Part shown: piece after piece, positions 33,479-46,107 of the stretch
Numbering within the stretch: position 1 is the stretch's first letter
How the letters are laid out: each line of letters begins with the position of its first letter
DNA from: Neoceratodus forsteri
Lineage: Eukaryota > Chordata > Ceratodontiformes > Ceratodontidae
Direction of reading: 5' to 3'
Length of the DNA stretch: 64,000 nucleotides
Assembly: GCA_016271365.2 (NCBI GenBank)
Contig: CM057459.1
Coordinates: forward strand, 493,595,501-493,659,500
Notes under the pieces: generated by a model
What the model was told of the DNA's origin: nothing
The model's input: the letters and a program-made list of their open reading frames with translations, nothing else
Databases searched by the model: none
Made by a program: the position numbers and the translations under genes

Positions 33479-35668
33479 ATTCACTGACCTATAAAACCAG
33501 TATAGTGTTATGCTTGTGTAACTGTGTTAGTTTTGGTTGTGGTCATTCACACTCTCTATTCCAGAGGAATTACCACCCTGTAGGGGTACGAAGCAAGGAA
33601 CTCTCAGAGAGGGTTCTGCCCCTAGAGGTGCCACAGAATCGTTCCCATGGCTAAAGGTACCTTAGGAATCCCCAAAAGAAATGTAGTATCATCCCCAAAG
33701 GAGGCAACATGATGCGTATGACCAAGCAGTAACAGTGACGTAGAAGCAATAACTGGAACATAGTAGTAGAGAAGAATAGTGATGGCTTGCATTGAGAGAA
33801 GGGGATCCCCTAAGGAGAGAGGGAATGGCAGGACATCCTCCACATCCATCCAACAATGGAACCTGCCTAAGAAAACTAGGGGAAACAACTATGCTAACTA
33901 AGTGTTATGACCTGAGACAATGGAGGAGAGAAAAAAAACCCTATGAGGAGTAAATCTCTGGGGATCTAAGGCCTAGGTCACCTTCCCTCCAGGCTTTGGA
34001 AAATGTATTTAGTGACAGCTCCGCAGCTGCAATTTGGAAAAGCCAATTAAAGGGAGGTGGAAAATATTCCAATTTGGAGGAAGGCTCTCACTCAAACCCT
34101 CTAGCGGGAACGTCGTGGAAGGTTCCGAGAAAACTCTGCAACAATATGAGCATCCAAGGCGCAGGAGAGCAACAACTGCTGAGGCACTCACATGACCTAC
34201 CACCCTAAATCAAAACCAGGTGAACCAGAGGCAGTCGTGGGAGAATGCAGTGAAGGTGCCTTGCTAGGAAACCACTAAAGTCAATGGCCAACCATTATAG
34301 TGGAACACTAGAGCCAAAGGAGATCATCGTAACCACCCTTCACCGCTAGTCTTAAATTCTACACCAGGAGCTGCTGTCATGTAGCAGGCAGCTAAAGCCA
34401 AGCATGGGGCGAGGACATTCCCAGCTATGGGCCAGGTGAGAAGGATCCTGCCCCAAGTTGGACACGCTCGATGATGTGGACTAAATGCAGAGCAAGACCG
34501 TCGGCTGCAGGAACCTGCGCCAGATTAGAATGGCTGGCATGCCCCAGAATTGATTGAGAGCTGCAAAGCTGGCACGCTGAATGAGCACAGCATGCTGAGA
34601 TCGTAATGAGCATTGAGTGCTGAGACCTTGCAAGGTCGAATGCAGATTGAGAGCAGGAGAATCCCAGGCCGAAGCCAAGGGGATGGCACTAGGCATGAAG
34701 CAATGGTTTGCGTAAGTAAGGAGCAACGATTGCGTAAGCAAGTGTGGACCTGATAGGTCAGTAAGCAGAAGTAGTAATAGGTGGACCTGCATAACAACTG
34801 TATATCAAGTAAACAGCACTGAGTTAGGGGCAAGCCAGCCAGACATGAATTGCCCAATCAAGGTGACAAACTCAGGATTTTCGACGGCGAAGATAGGGTT
34901 TAGAACAAAATTAATTAACCACATAGGCCACGACCCCCAAACACCTCCCAGTCCCCGCCATAGGACAGACAAGAAAGTGATGAAAGGCCGAGAACCACAT
35001 GCAGATATAAAAGCGAGTTTAATATCCTCAGCAGACGCTTCAGCAAACCTCAGAGTAAACAAGGTAGAATAGGAATGGCTGTAAACAATGCAGCAGCAGG
35101 AAGCAAGTGGGACTGTACAGCAGTAGTTAAATGAGTACAGTGTTAAAACACAGGCACTGGGTACAATAGTAATTAAAGTAAACAGCAGCAGTGGCTGAAG
35201 TTGTAGGTAACTGAAAGCAGTAGCATGAGCTCTGAGTAGGTTTGCAGTTGCAGTGCAGTCAATTGAGAGTTGTAACTGAAAGCAATCAGAATGAGCTCTG
35301 CAGTAGCAGTATGCTAGGAGTTTTAAAATAAAAGCCCCCCCCAAAAAGAGGAAACCAAAACACAGCAAAACAGAAAACAGGGAAAGGCCCAAAAAAACAA
35401 GAAACAAAGCACAGGGAAGCACACAGCCGGAGGAAAGATACAAACCAGAAGCAGGAAAACAAACACTGAAGTCCAGCAGAGACACACAGAAACAGCAGGC
35501 TTGGGGGGGGGGGTAGGCCCCAGCCAGCTCAGAGGACAAACCAAAATAGCCTCTGGCTGCAAAGACAAAATGCTTCACAGTGAGGCTGAGAGGAACTTCT
35601 TATATAGCTCAGGAAGTGGGAGTGGTTGGCTGCTTGGCCACCGAATTACAAGCAAGCCTTTCAATTAC
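33479..35668 (-). repeat. TATA-bearing repeat, long unit
   Basis: S1 repeats here (33,479-33,660, about 90% like the first) and S2 repeats at 35,560-35,668, but about 1.9 kb separates them. On the minus strand a TATA box 'gctatataag' (about 35,599-35,608) precedes a region open for 257 codons (35,578-34,808). That frame starts at GTG rather than ATG and has no recognisable domain. The layout suggests a non-autonomous retroelement transcribed leftwards with LTR-like or promoter repeats. The family is unknown. Confidence 0.6.
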
Positions 35669-37383
35669 TTAATCAGTCCCTCAGCTTTTCCTAGTGGAAA
35701 GCATGTGACAAGGTGGGGTCAACAAGAAAATACAGCTCAGATGCCCATCCAATCAGAACCCTTCATGAATGGCATCAACAATAGATGAGGAAAAGTACCC
35801 CCATGCCCAATCTTCAATAGTGACACTGCTGTTCACTCCTCATGCAACAGTTTGGCTCAACACACTCCATTTTTTGCCTCCAATAGTCCCATATCTGGAG
35901 CGTTCAATGCTGTGCATGTGCTGTTTACTCACCTTTACTAGCCCAAGACCATGCCTAACAAAGAACCAACTCCCCCCTCATGTAGTCACGCAGAGCCATG
36001 TTGTCCCAGGAGGCCCCAATCACAACATCCTGTTACATAATTGAGCCTTAGCCACCAAGCACATCTCTTCCATGCATGTACCACCTCAGCAGTTATCTTA
36101 TCAATGGCTGCACATACACAGTGTGTTCAAGGTGGCCATATTATCTCAACACAGTCAGCATGCCCTGATATGGTGGACATTTCAAATATCTCTCACATGT
36201 GCACTGCACACACACTGACCATCTTAGATATGGCAACTTACATGCTTGTGCAATAACATAGCAGCCACTTAGAAGGGACTATAATGAAGAGCAGGATCTT
36301 AGGTAAGGTTGTTGCAGGGGCCACTCACATAAAAGCTATATGCAAACTAACACAGCACCATTTACTGCAGCATAGCACCCATCAGGGGGCCATCACTGTG
36401 GAGGGGTTGTGGGATAACAGATGGACCAGACACAGAACTTCAGGTTCAACACACAATCTCTGTGTGATGCTTATTTTAAATACAAAAGATAACCTTCAGC
36501 AATGGCATATACCTTCTTCAATATATCAGTTTGCAGCAACAAACTATGCATGTCCTCCGTCTGCACTTAGTCAGCACCCACTGATCTAATGATCTAACTT
36601 TTTAGTGAAAACCATTTCATCCCTATGTTTGTCTTGTGTGTTTGGGTGATGGGGAGCTCAAATAAAAAACCCAAAACAAGCTAAAGATAAAGAACCTCAG
36701 TGCAGAAGCACTGAAGCAAGGGTTGCCCCAAAGGGCATTGGCAATAAAGCTAAGTTTCAAAGAAACACAACATGACACATACCCCCATAATGCAAAGTAT
36801 CATGGTATGTATATGCAAATCACCATGAAATTTCAGACTGGCTTAGTTAACATCAGGGATGCATGGTACCAAAAGGGCCACTCAAACAATCTGCAATTTA
36901 CATGCATTTAACAACACAACAAGGGGGTTTCTGATATCTCTACCCTGGTAACTTCATTTCTACAATACAGTCACCTAGTACTTTTTACCTTTATCAAAAA
37001 CACCTAGTGCCATGGTGTTTTCAACATTTACAGGTTTCATACATGTAAGGCATATAAATCAAGGTATTTTATGACATAGTGTTATTGCATGCTAAATCCA
37101 ACAACAAGGAAAACAGCCTGTTGTTTTACTGCAGCTCAGAGGTCACAACAATATCTTCCCTGTATGAGGACCTGAGAGGGAAAAGGAAAATTAAAGAGGA
37201 CACTATAGATTAGTCAAGAAAGGGGAGGGTGTGTGCATAGGCGGCCAACCTTATGGTCTAGAAATTGTAAAGAATAGATTTGGCTCAGAAATAGAAGAAC
37301 TGTTCCAACAGATTTAAGAAAAGGTCAGTCCTCAAGAGTGGCAAGATCTCCCTGTCACAATCACACCAGCACAAACCAGCCAC
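35669..37383. other. Interspersed repeat, left part; no coding region
   Basis: The segment around 36,290-36,390 ('aagctatatgcaaactaacacagc', 'tttactgcagcatagcac') recurs at 38,256-38,350, and the end 'accagcacaaaccagccactactca' (37,365-37,389) recurs at 38,356-38,380. The region is therefore a larger repeat cut by the CR1 at 37,390. No open frame shows a known domain. Confidence 0.5.
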
Positions 37384-37389
37384 TACTCA

Positions 37390-37981
37390 TAGAAACATAG
37401 AAACTTAGAAATTGTCGACAGATAAGGACTGCTAGGCCTATTCAGTCTGCCCATAAGCCCCGTACATGATTACTTTTTCTGACCCTCCCTCTGCTTTACC
37501 TCTATGGTTCCCCTATGCCTGTCCATTGTATGTTTAAATCCAGCTGCAGTGCTTGCTCCCACCACCTCTTGTGGCAAACCATTCCGTGTGTCCAGCACCC
37601 TCTCTGTGAAGAAAAACTTCCTCACATTCCCTTTTAACCTGCCACCTTCCAATATCATGTCTTGCCCCCTCATTCCTGCACTCCTCCTGTATTGGAAGAT
37701 GTCTACCCCCTGCACCTTGTTTATACCCTTGAGGAATGTTTCTATCACATCCTTTCTCTCCCTCCTCTCCTCTCCTCCAACAAGTACATATTGAGGCCCC
37801 TTAATCTCTCCTTGTAAGTTTTGTGGTGCAAGCACTGTACCATCTTAGTTGCCTGTCTCTAGACCATCTCCAGCCATGTCCTTTTGAAGATGCAGCCTCC
37901 AGAACTGCACACAGTACTCCATATGAGGCTTGACCAGGGTTTTATATAATGGCCTCACTACCTCCCATCTTCTGCTGGCGA
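37390..37981 (-). mobile_element. CR1 LINE with 6-bp target duplication
   Basis: Minus-strand CR1 3' end with a C-terminal KDVIETFLKGINKV-like segment and FFTERVLDTRNGLPQEVV (about 37,600-37,570). The 3' terminal 'catagaaa' units are at 37,389-37,405. The flanks are TACTCA on both sides (37,384-37,389 and 37,982-37,987), and the interrupted repeat has one such site at 38,372. This supports a target duplication of about 6 bp. Confidence 0.85.
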
Positions 37982-38660
37982 TACTCACTGCTACCTCACT
38001 TCTTATTTCACCACTGATATAAAGGAGGCACTATGCAATGGTAGCAACACTACTCAGTGGAAAATACCTTAACTGGCCAGAAGATCTGAAGCAGAACTGA
38101 TGCTCTGCAGGGCATGCTTGGGTTTCCTATGTCAAGATGACAGATATCATTATGCCAGAGACTATTTATCGTGCAAACGCAGCTGCTAACATGGACTATC
38201 ATGCCTTCCTATGCAGGTGCAGACCATAGCAAAATCCAAGAAGTACATCGAGAGCAGCATCTAGGGTAAGGCTGCAGGTGCCATTCATATAAAGGGCATA
38301 AGCAAACTAATGCAACTCCATTTACTGCAGCATAGCACCTTTCGGGGCAGTCATGCCAGCACAAACTGGCCACTACTCACTGCCACCACACTTCTTATTT
38401 CACCACCGATTTAAAGGGGGAAGACACTTGCAAAGGTAATACCACTACTCAGTAGAAAATACATTAAATGTCCACAAGAGCTGGACCTGGATTGATGCTC
38501 ACTAGGAACATGCTTTGGTTTCCTATGTTGAGATCACAGATAGCACTATACCAGGAAGTATTTATAGTGCAAACACGCCCACTAACACAGACTATTATGC
38601 CTTCCTATGCAGGTGCAGGTGCAGACCATGGTCAAGACCAAGAAGCATGCAAAGTGTAGC
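37982..38660 (+). repeat. Tandem duplication, about 380-bp period
   Basis: The block starting near 37,990 ('cttcttatttcaccac', 'cactactcagtggaaaatac', 'tttcctatgt', 'ccttcctatgcaggtgcag') is repeated starting near 38,385 in the same order at about 80-85% identity. The second copy duplicates 'caggtg' at 38,610-38,622. It is part of the same family as 36,280-37,383. Confidence 0.75.
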
Positions 38661-39655
38661 AACCCACTACTGCCAAATGAGAAAGAACCATAATGCTCCA
38701 TTTGCTTGGCAGACGATGCCCTCCAATAAACATAGGATGGATTAGAACATGACCATACATGAGAAGGTTCCTCACATTCTACTACCAGCAGCTCTCGCGA
38801 CACACTGTCACTGGTGCAATTAGAGCACAAACAGAGGAACCACACAGTCAAAGACTAGTCTGTGGGTGCAAAATATCAAAGGAGTGGAGGCAGTGCAGCA
38901 GCATTACAAAAACTGCACTTGAGGTACAGTATCTCAAGTCATAATTAGCATGTTGTAGTGGTCACAAAACCAGAAGGCAGAGCTTTCTACATCAGCATGG
39001 CTTTCAAATCACCACTCATAGATGTGCTTGATTTTACTGCTGCTCTGCTGTGTCACCAAAGTGCTTCAATGACTTTTGTTTGAGCCAGCCAAGCTCACTG
39101 TGGACTTCTTTTCTGTCACTGTAGGGACTTTAATTTAACAACTCTTGTGTGTCCCTCACCCCACTCCTCCAATCAGGAAGATAGTCATCTGTGGACGGAG
39201 CTGCTCTTCCCTTATTTAAGGTCTCCTTAATAGCAATCCTCTTCTGCAGTCCTGTAGCTGAAGGGCTGCAGCTAAAAGGCATCACTGTGTCTGACTGGAG
39301 AGAGACGTGAATCTGCCATTGTCCGTTCATGCTGCTCCCCTGGGCTTCTATATTTTAACCCTCTTTGGTCTGTTGTTTTACTGCTGAACTGTAAATATAC
39401 CTTGTTTTGTAAGAGCAGTTCTCTCCTTTTCATTGAAATGCAGCTCATGAGCCCACTTGTTCATTATTGTCAGTACTTTGAAATGCCATTATCCTGTTAT
39501 CTACTAATTAGTTCTAGCTTTGTTAATTGTACCTAAAGTTCTAGTTATCCTAGTACACCCTTGCTTGGGTGTTCCCTTATTGTACAGTATCTAACCAGTT
39601 TATTTGAGTATGACCATTTAGTCTCACTTGTTTTTTCCAGGTTTGCTACTGTGTA
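38661..39655. other. No recognisable feature; possible LINE 5' region
   Basis: No recognisable coding similarity. The later half may be the 5'UTR of the LINE that follows, but its 5' end cannot be fixed. Confidence 0.35.
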
Positions 39656-40216
39656 GGAACTGCAAGTGTATTGTGTACTGCAAGGTTTTGTCAGCTATCC
39701 TAATTGGTTTATCCTGTTATACATTCGTGTTGTCCCATTTTCCCATTTTGTTTTACTCATTTTGTCCTTTAGGTTAAGTTTATTAGCCCCCCTTTTTTAT
39801 TTATTTTTTTCTGGGACTCCTCGTTTTCTTTTAATTCCTGGTCTCCCACATTTGGTTGACTTCTTTAATCTTTCACCTTACTCAGCTGTTACTCATTGGC
39901 GTGAACTTGCCCCCAATCTACTGGTACACTGCAGTGTGTTTTTGTCTTGTTTTTCATTTCCACTGTGCTGCTCCTAACACTGCCTCTCTTCTCCTTCCTG
40001 TTTTTCCTCACCTCACTGCCCCTTCCATCTTTTGTAACCTCTCCTATCCTCTGCCCTCTTTTCCTCATCCTCTTCCACCCTCCCATCCTCTTGTCTTCCT
40101 ACTTTGTCTCACTCTCCCTGGCATCCTCGTTATAGTTTCATCTCATCTTCTTAGCTTCATCTTGAAACTCTCAAGTCTTTCTTCCTTCCTGCCTGGCAAA
40201 CTCTTTTTCTTCCTTC

Positions 40217-43054
40217 TTGCCCTCTCCCTCCTCTTCCCAAAAGCATCTCATAGGTTCTCTTCAGTTCATTGTCTTTTTGCTGCCTTTAGTTGCAGGAGAC
40301 ATTGAGCTCAACCCTGGCTCTTCCTCTTTTTCTCCTCTACCCAAAGTTTTGAGAGTGGCCATGGCAACATCCGTAGCCTTCTCCCTAAAACTGACCTACA
40401 GCAACCACTTTTTATTTACCTTAAGACTGATGTGTTGGTGATTATGGAATCCTGGCCTTCCCCTAAGGTCCCTGATTCTTCTGTTACCACCCCAGGTTTC
40501 ACTAATATTCATTAGGATCGAACAAAGAGGGTTGTGGCATAGCCAGGTACCACTCATCAAACATTCAGTTTGAGCTTGTGCTCACTATCTGTATTCCCTC
40601 TGCCAATGAGAGGCTTCTATTCAAACTATCACTCCTTTCTCTACACCTGCTATTTATTTCCAGTGTCTACTGCTGCCCTGGCATGTCCCCTCATTCAGTA
40701 ACTGAATTATTCACTTTTATCTCCTCCCAGGCCTCCTATGGTGAGTTACTCATATTAGGTGATTTTAATTTAAAATGGTGCTCCCCTTCTGTTCATAAAT
40801 TTTGCCATAATGCGAAGTTCCTCCTTTTAACTTAGCTAATTTCTGCCCCTGCTTGCTACATTTTCAAATCACAAAAGCATTCCCTCTTGGACTGGGTCCT
40901 CTCCTCCCATTCCCATTGTATTATGAATGCTGACACCCTCCCAGATGCCCTCAGAGACCACTGTATGGTCTACTGTGTGTGCACAATTCATCATCCCACA
41001 GTTCCCCCCAAATTCATCCACATCCAGTTATTCCATTTGCTCTACTTGTCTTGCCTTCATGCTGACCTGATAGCCACCAACTGGTCCCCTGTTTGTACAG
41101 CTGATACTGGGGATAATACCCTCAAATTCTTCACTTCTAAATGAATGTCTGTCTAGGATCATCGAGCTCCACTTAGAAGAACCAGCATCGAAGGGTCACA
41201 CCTTATGTGGATCTCAGCTGAGTTACTGGCTTGTCACCATGTGTGTGACCTTGCCTGGAGGTCCCATAAATCCTCTGGCTCCACTGCTGACCTTACTACA
41301 GTAATTACTAGTTCCTTCATAATGCTTGTACTAAAGCTACTAGGCTTGTGAAGTCTAAATATTTCACATTCACACTCCAGAACAACCTGAATAACCCTTC
41401 TAAGTTTTGGAAGATTATTCATTTACTTTTCTCTCCTCCAACCCAGTCCCCTCTCCCTGTTCCTGAGATGGGTGATACTCCTATCTCTGATCCCACTGCA
41501 GTTGCTTCTTCTTTCAATTCCTTTTTCACCTCCTGAGCCTGTTCACTCCTCTCCTCCTCCTTTCCCTCTCTCCCTTGTTCTCTTCCTTATAACTCTTTTT
41601 CTCTACTTTCCCATTGAACCCCTCCTCCCCTTTTTCTTTTTTACCCACTACCCCTGTTGTTGCCCTTGAGGCCCTTTTAGTGCTAAATCTTCACAAGGGT
41701 GGCTGTCCTGATGGTCTTGATCCCTAGACTCCTATTTCTCTCTACTCATGCCACTGCTACCCTTATTACCTATATCCTCAGCCTCTCTTTTTTCTTATCC
41801 TACATCTCTAACTCTTGGAAGTTGGCTGCTGTCGTTCCCCTTCCTCCTAAAGGGGTGATCTCACTTCCCCTAGTAACTTTCAAACTATTTCTCTCCTTTC
41901 CACTGTGGCTAAGCTCGAGGAACATCTTGCTATTTCCCAACTCTCCCTTTTCACAATTCAACTTCTTTCTTCATGCTTTTCCAGTCTGGCTTTAGAAAGC
42001 CTCTTTCCACTTCCACCTCTCTTCTAAGGCTCACTGATGCTATTCTCTCTCTGGCATGGATCAGGGTCTTGTCAGCTCAGTTATTTTTGTCGACTTAGCA
42101 AAGGTTTTGACACTGTAGCCCATTCCATTCTCCTGGATAAACTTAAGATAGCTGGACTCTCAGTTTCCTCAGTTAAGTGGTCCCATTCCTACCATGAAGG
42201 CAGGTCACAAGCTGTCTGTGTTGGAGACTCCATTCCCCCACCACTCCTTATTAGCTCAGGTATCCCACAAGGGTCTGTCTTGGGCCAATTCTTTTCTCCA
42301 TTTTTCTAAATGACCTCCCAATGTCTGCTCCTCTGTGTCAGTTCAAATATATACAGATGATATGGTTTTCTTTTCCTATGGCTCCTCTGGCCCTGACCTC
42401 ATGAACCAACTACAACTGGACTTTAATAACATCCAGCTTTGGGTCTGAGATAATCAGATATCTCCCAGTGCTAAGACAAGAGTCTCCATGACTTTTGGTG
42501 CCAGGCAGAGGCTTGCTAGAGTCTTCCACCTTCCTGCCATTCATACCCTTGACAGTGCAACTATTGAAGATGTTTTCTCCTTCAAGTACCTTGGTGTCTG
42601 GCTAGATCACCACCTAAATTTTTCTGTTCATGTGGATGCTATCCACTAGAAGCTCCATCTCAAACTTGAGGCATTATAAAGAAATAAGAGAAGCATTTCA
42701 CTTCCTGCATACAGAGAAGTCTTTACTAAGATGATTATCCCCATGTTTGACTATGGAGACATTCTTTATAGTGCTGCTCCAAAGTCCACCTTAGCTAGGC
42801 TGGACCCTCTCTTTCAATCCTTCTATCACTTTGCCCTTGATAAACCCATGTGTATACATCACTGTACCATGTATTCTTCCCTCTCCTTCCCCTCTCTTGA
42901 TGCCAGATACCTTACCCATGGTGTTTCCTTTATCTCCAAATTTTGGTTTGGCTCTCTCCCCTCATACCTTGCCTCTCTCTCCTCTCCTTGTCCCCTACGG
43001 CCTCTTACTCCCTTCATAATGTTTGCTCTCACTTTTGTGCAATCACTCAAATGA
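40217..43054 (+). pseudogene. LINE polyprotein: 2A-like, endonuclease, RT
   Basis: After a hydrophobic LQFIVFLLPLV stretch comes GDIELNPG at 40,295-40,318. A changed frame gives HGNIRSLLPKTD (endonuclease start, 40,358), LLILGDFNLKW (40,750-40,782, the GDFN metal-binding motif) and DHCMVYCV (40,958-40,982). RT blocks are FQSGFRKPLS (41,983), a DLAKGFDTVAHSILLDKLKIAGL segment (about 42,090-42,165) and GIPQGSVLG (about 42,258-42,285). The catalytic box at 42,350-42,361 reads YTDD rather than YADD. FKYLGVWLDHHLNFSVHV and YGDILYSAAPKS (42,750-42,785) end the domain. Frameshifts and stops are scattered throughout, so it is inactive. Confidence 0.8.
40295..40318 (+). other. 2A-like ribosome-skipping motif, altered last residue
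   Basis: The eight codons read GDIELNPG, matching the 2A consensus D(V/I)ExNPG, with a hydrophobic run just upstream as in 2A peptides of non-LTR elements. The residue after NPG is Ser; active 2A requires Pro there. This copy would therefore probably not skip, while its ancestor probably did. Confidence 0.7.
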
Positions 43055-43669
43055 AATCTACTGCTGGCCAAGCTGCCTTCTCATTTTGTTTCCATAAATG
43101 ATGGGATTCTCTTTCCCTTACTAGTCACTCAATGTCTTCTTTTCCTGCTCTTAAATCTCTTTTCCATGAGTTCCCTATTCACTCCTGCAGTTGCTTCTGA
43201 TATTGGGTTGACTCCTTTCACCTGTAACTCATCCAATCATTGATATTAGCACTTCCTTGCTTCCCTAGCACCAGTTATTCTCTCTGTTCCTTATTTTGTT
43301 ATGTTGATTACTATTTAGAGTTCTTTTGCCAGTTCCACAATTTACTGTGTGGTAATTTACTGACTGTCAGTTTATTCTTTGCATTTGTGTTGCTTATTTT
43401 GACATGCTTATTTCCATTCTGTGTATTTTATACAGTGTATTTTGTATCTGTTATCTTCTCCTCTCTACCCATCCCCAAGGACACATCTGGAAGTAAGCTG
43501 ATGCCTCTATGGTGGCCCTGAAGTGCAAAACACACTCCAAAAAAGTTAAATGCAATCTAATAGGTAGAGCATACACCAAAAACAATACAATGCAAACAAA
43601 AAATAAAGCAACAAAAGAAAATGTAAAGTGTCATGCCACAAAAAAAATAAAAAATAAGCAACAAAACAA

Positions 43670-43965
43670 AAGGAAATGTAAAGAATTTAAGAATGAATGC
43701 AAACAAAAAGCACAGCACAACTAAAATTTAAGAGTGAATGCAAACAAAAAAGCACAGCACAACTAGGTGAAAGCAGACAAAAAGCGCAGCAAAATTAAAA
43801 AGTGAGTGAAAACAAAAAAGCACAACACAACTAAAAAGTGAATGCAAACAAAAATACCCAGCACAACTAAAAAGTGAATGCAAAAAAAAAGCACAGCACA
43901 ACCAAAAAGTGAATGCAAGCAAAAAAGTACAACACAACTAAAGAGAATGGAAATAAAAACCATAG
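43670..43965. repeat. 36-bp minisatellite, left foldback arm
   Basis: About eight units of the type 'aactaaaaagtgaatgcaaac' followed by 'aaaaaagcacagcac'. The period of 36 bp keeps frames open; the resulting Phe/Cys-rich minus-strand ORFs are artefacts of the repeat. It mirrors the array at 55,395-55,885. Confidence 0.9.
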
Positions 43966-45095
43966 CAGTAGAAAATACATAGTGTAAGCAAGAAAGTGAA
44001 GAACTAAAAATCCAAGAGTTGGCTGGTGCCTCAAATAGTCTGAAAAAGTAATTGCAGATGAATGCATCCTGCACCAAGCATTCCCTGTTGTTCATTGGCA
44101 CCCTCCTCCCTTTCCCCATTCCTTGCCAATGGCTCCCTAGCATATAGAGGCAATCAGAGCCTTCCCCTGAAACCCTGCCACCCGCTGTCACTTCAATGAA
44201 TAAAAATGTTGTACAACTTGAAGATTTTTGGTCCTCCCTCTGAACCTGTGAGACTTTGTGCACCCATTGGAATACTATATATTGATTAATATCTGGGCTG
44301 CCTTGCCCTGAATATAAAGGATAAGACAGTATCATAAATGGTATCTCCTCTTGTCCACCTCCCTATTCCCCGACCTCCAAAACTGGACAAAAACAGGAGC
44401 CTCCCGGGAGATTATTTCATTTCCCCCTCATAACTGCTTCTGGACCAACTGTCTAACAAGTTCTACCAGTATATTGTTTGCCCTCCACTGGCACCCCTCA
44501 GTATAATCATTAAAACAACCACATTGTCCAGTCAGTTTTACCAGTCATTGAAAACTCCTTTTGATTGCACTGCGCAATACTAAGTCATATTGATACACTT
44601 GTTAAAATATCTTACCACTGTTACCAACAAGATAACCAGAGCAGAGCAGATACAGTGAGACAGCTTTTGCATGCATAAAGTTTGATCGGTTCATAGGATG
44701 CTGCCTCATTGCCTAAGCAAATTATGCAATTAAAAAACTTCTACTTGGTTTCACTGCTCCCTGTCAAGATGCAGGAATTTTCACTAATGGGCATCTTCTC
44801 ATTAGCCCCACTAGTGCATCAAGAACAGTAGACATAACTCTATGAAGCCGATCTGCCTTCACAAGTCTTAGCTTGAGGCAGTGAGAGGATTGTTTAGAAT
44901 ATTTGCTTTGTGTCCAGATGAGCAACCAGTATATTAAATTAACAGCCAGCAGATCGAGTCCAGCATCTCTTCTTCACAGTTTAAACTCTTGTAGCTCAGG
45001 GGAGGGCAGGAGAGGTCCTGGGAAAGATCTCTGTAGCCAGAGGAAAAACATAAATTGTCGTGCTTAGCCTGGTGATAAAGGATTCAGTTTATGGA

Positions 45096-45182
45096 TGCCT
45101 ACTGTTATGTGATTTTCGTTAGCAATTTTTTTTTTGCATTTCAAAATTGGCTTGCATAACAGAAATCACATAACAGTAGGCA
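45096..45182. repeat. Perfect 20-bp inverted repeat at the foldback centre
   Basis: 'tgcctactgttatgtgattt' (45,096-45,115) and its exact complement (45,163-45,182) flank a 47-bp AT-rich loop. The hairpin starts precisely where the left arm of the larger foldback ends. It may be a small insertion or a cruciform that helped create the palindrome. Confidence 0.9.
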
Positions 45183-46107
45183 CCTCATGAAAAAGAAATG
45201 TAAAAAAAATAGCTAATGGAAATGGTTTGACAACAGAAATTACATTGTTTTATCCACGGGGAGGGGGACCCTGTCAGTTACTGTTGCTATTCAAAACATA
45301 AGTTAGTCAGACTGACATCTTTTTCTCAGATTGCTCCACCTCTGATAATACTAATATAGTTAATGTATTTCTTGTAACAACGCACCACTGAATGTCTTAC
45401 TGGTAGTTGTAGGCAAATTATTTTCCAAAGGTAGTGTGTAGCTTTTTAGCTCAGTTAGATAGCTAGTACAGTATCCATTGCTGCTTTCATTTAGGGGCAG
45501 AAAGAGAAGCTGTAGGTAGGGTCAGCATGGCTTTTTGTAATGGCTACAGCCATTTAACTCCAGTGCAGCCTTAGCTCTGCACGTTATAGGGTGGGGCAGT
45601 ATGTACGGGAGTTATCCATGCAAAGCTGAGCCTGGTGATGGACACTTGTTCAAGCAGGTATGCAGCCTTCAAATGGTGGGTGGGGTTGGGGGGAGCAACA
45701 GTATGCAATGAAGACAGTGGTGGAGGAGCCCCAGAGTCCCTGGCTTGCTGATGAAACACTACACAAAGAAAAAATGTATGGATGCCAGAAGCAACAACCA
45801 AAATGATCCTGCTGGGCAAGTACTGTAATATAAACTGTCTTTCCCTTTTTGTTTTAAGTTGCAGAGTTCATTCCCCACTATTGACTGTTTCTTCCCCTTC
45901 TCTCCGGCCCCCACCCACTGTTTCAATCCTGTTCCTCCAATTTGCTGTGCATTACAAAGCTGGACAGCTTTGTCCATGCTTTATCGTAGTCCTGTGGAAT
46001 TAGGCATTATAGTTAGCATGGTTGTACACTGTAATGGGTCACTTTTACCGGGACCCCCACCCTTGACCACTGAACTTCCCTTAATGTGACCAGGTGGGGT
46101 GGGCTTA
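45183..46107. other. Loop (single-copy centre) of the foldback element
   Basis: About 925 bp not duplicated in the arms. No coding domain is recognised; short frames on both strands have no motif. Confidence 0.6.

Larger units (their letters stand above)
39656..43492 (+). mobile_element. Near full-length LINE (Jockey superfamily), decayed
   Basis: In order along the plus strand: a hydrophobic, pyrimidine-rich leader (39,656-40,290), a 2A-like motif (40,295-40,318), an APE-type endonuclease (about 40,355-41,110), a linker, RT (about 41,800-42,640), a C-terminal segment and a short 3' end near 43,480. The length of about 3.8 kb fits a single-ORF CR1/L2/Rex1-type LINE. It is related to the truncated LINE at 7,586-8,822. 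The 5' boundary is uncertain; the 3' boundary abuts the foldback element. Confidence 0.75.

Noticed and set aside
34805..35578. 257-codon minus-strand open frame just downstream of a TATA box
   Set aside because: It begins at GTG, not ATG. The peptide is Leu/Cys-rich without a domain, and the region is part of a non-coding-looking repeat. Kept only as a note under the repeat.
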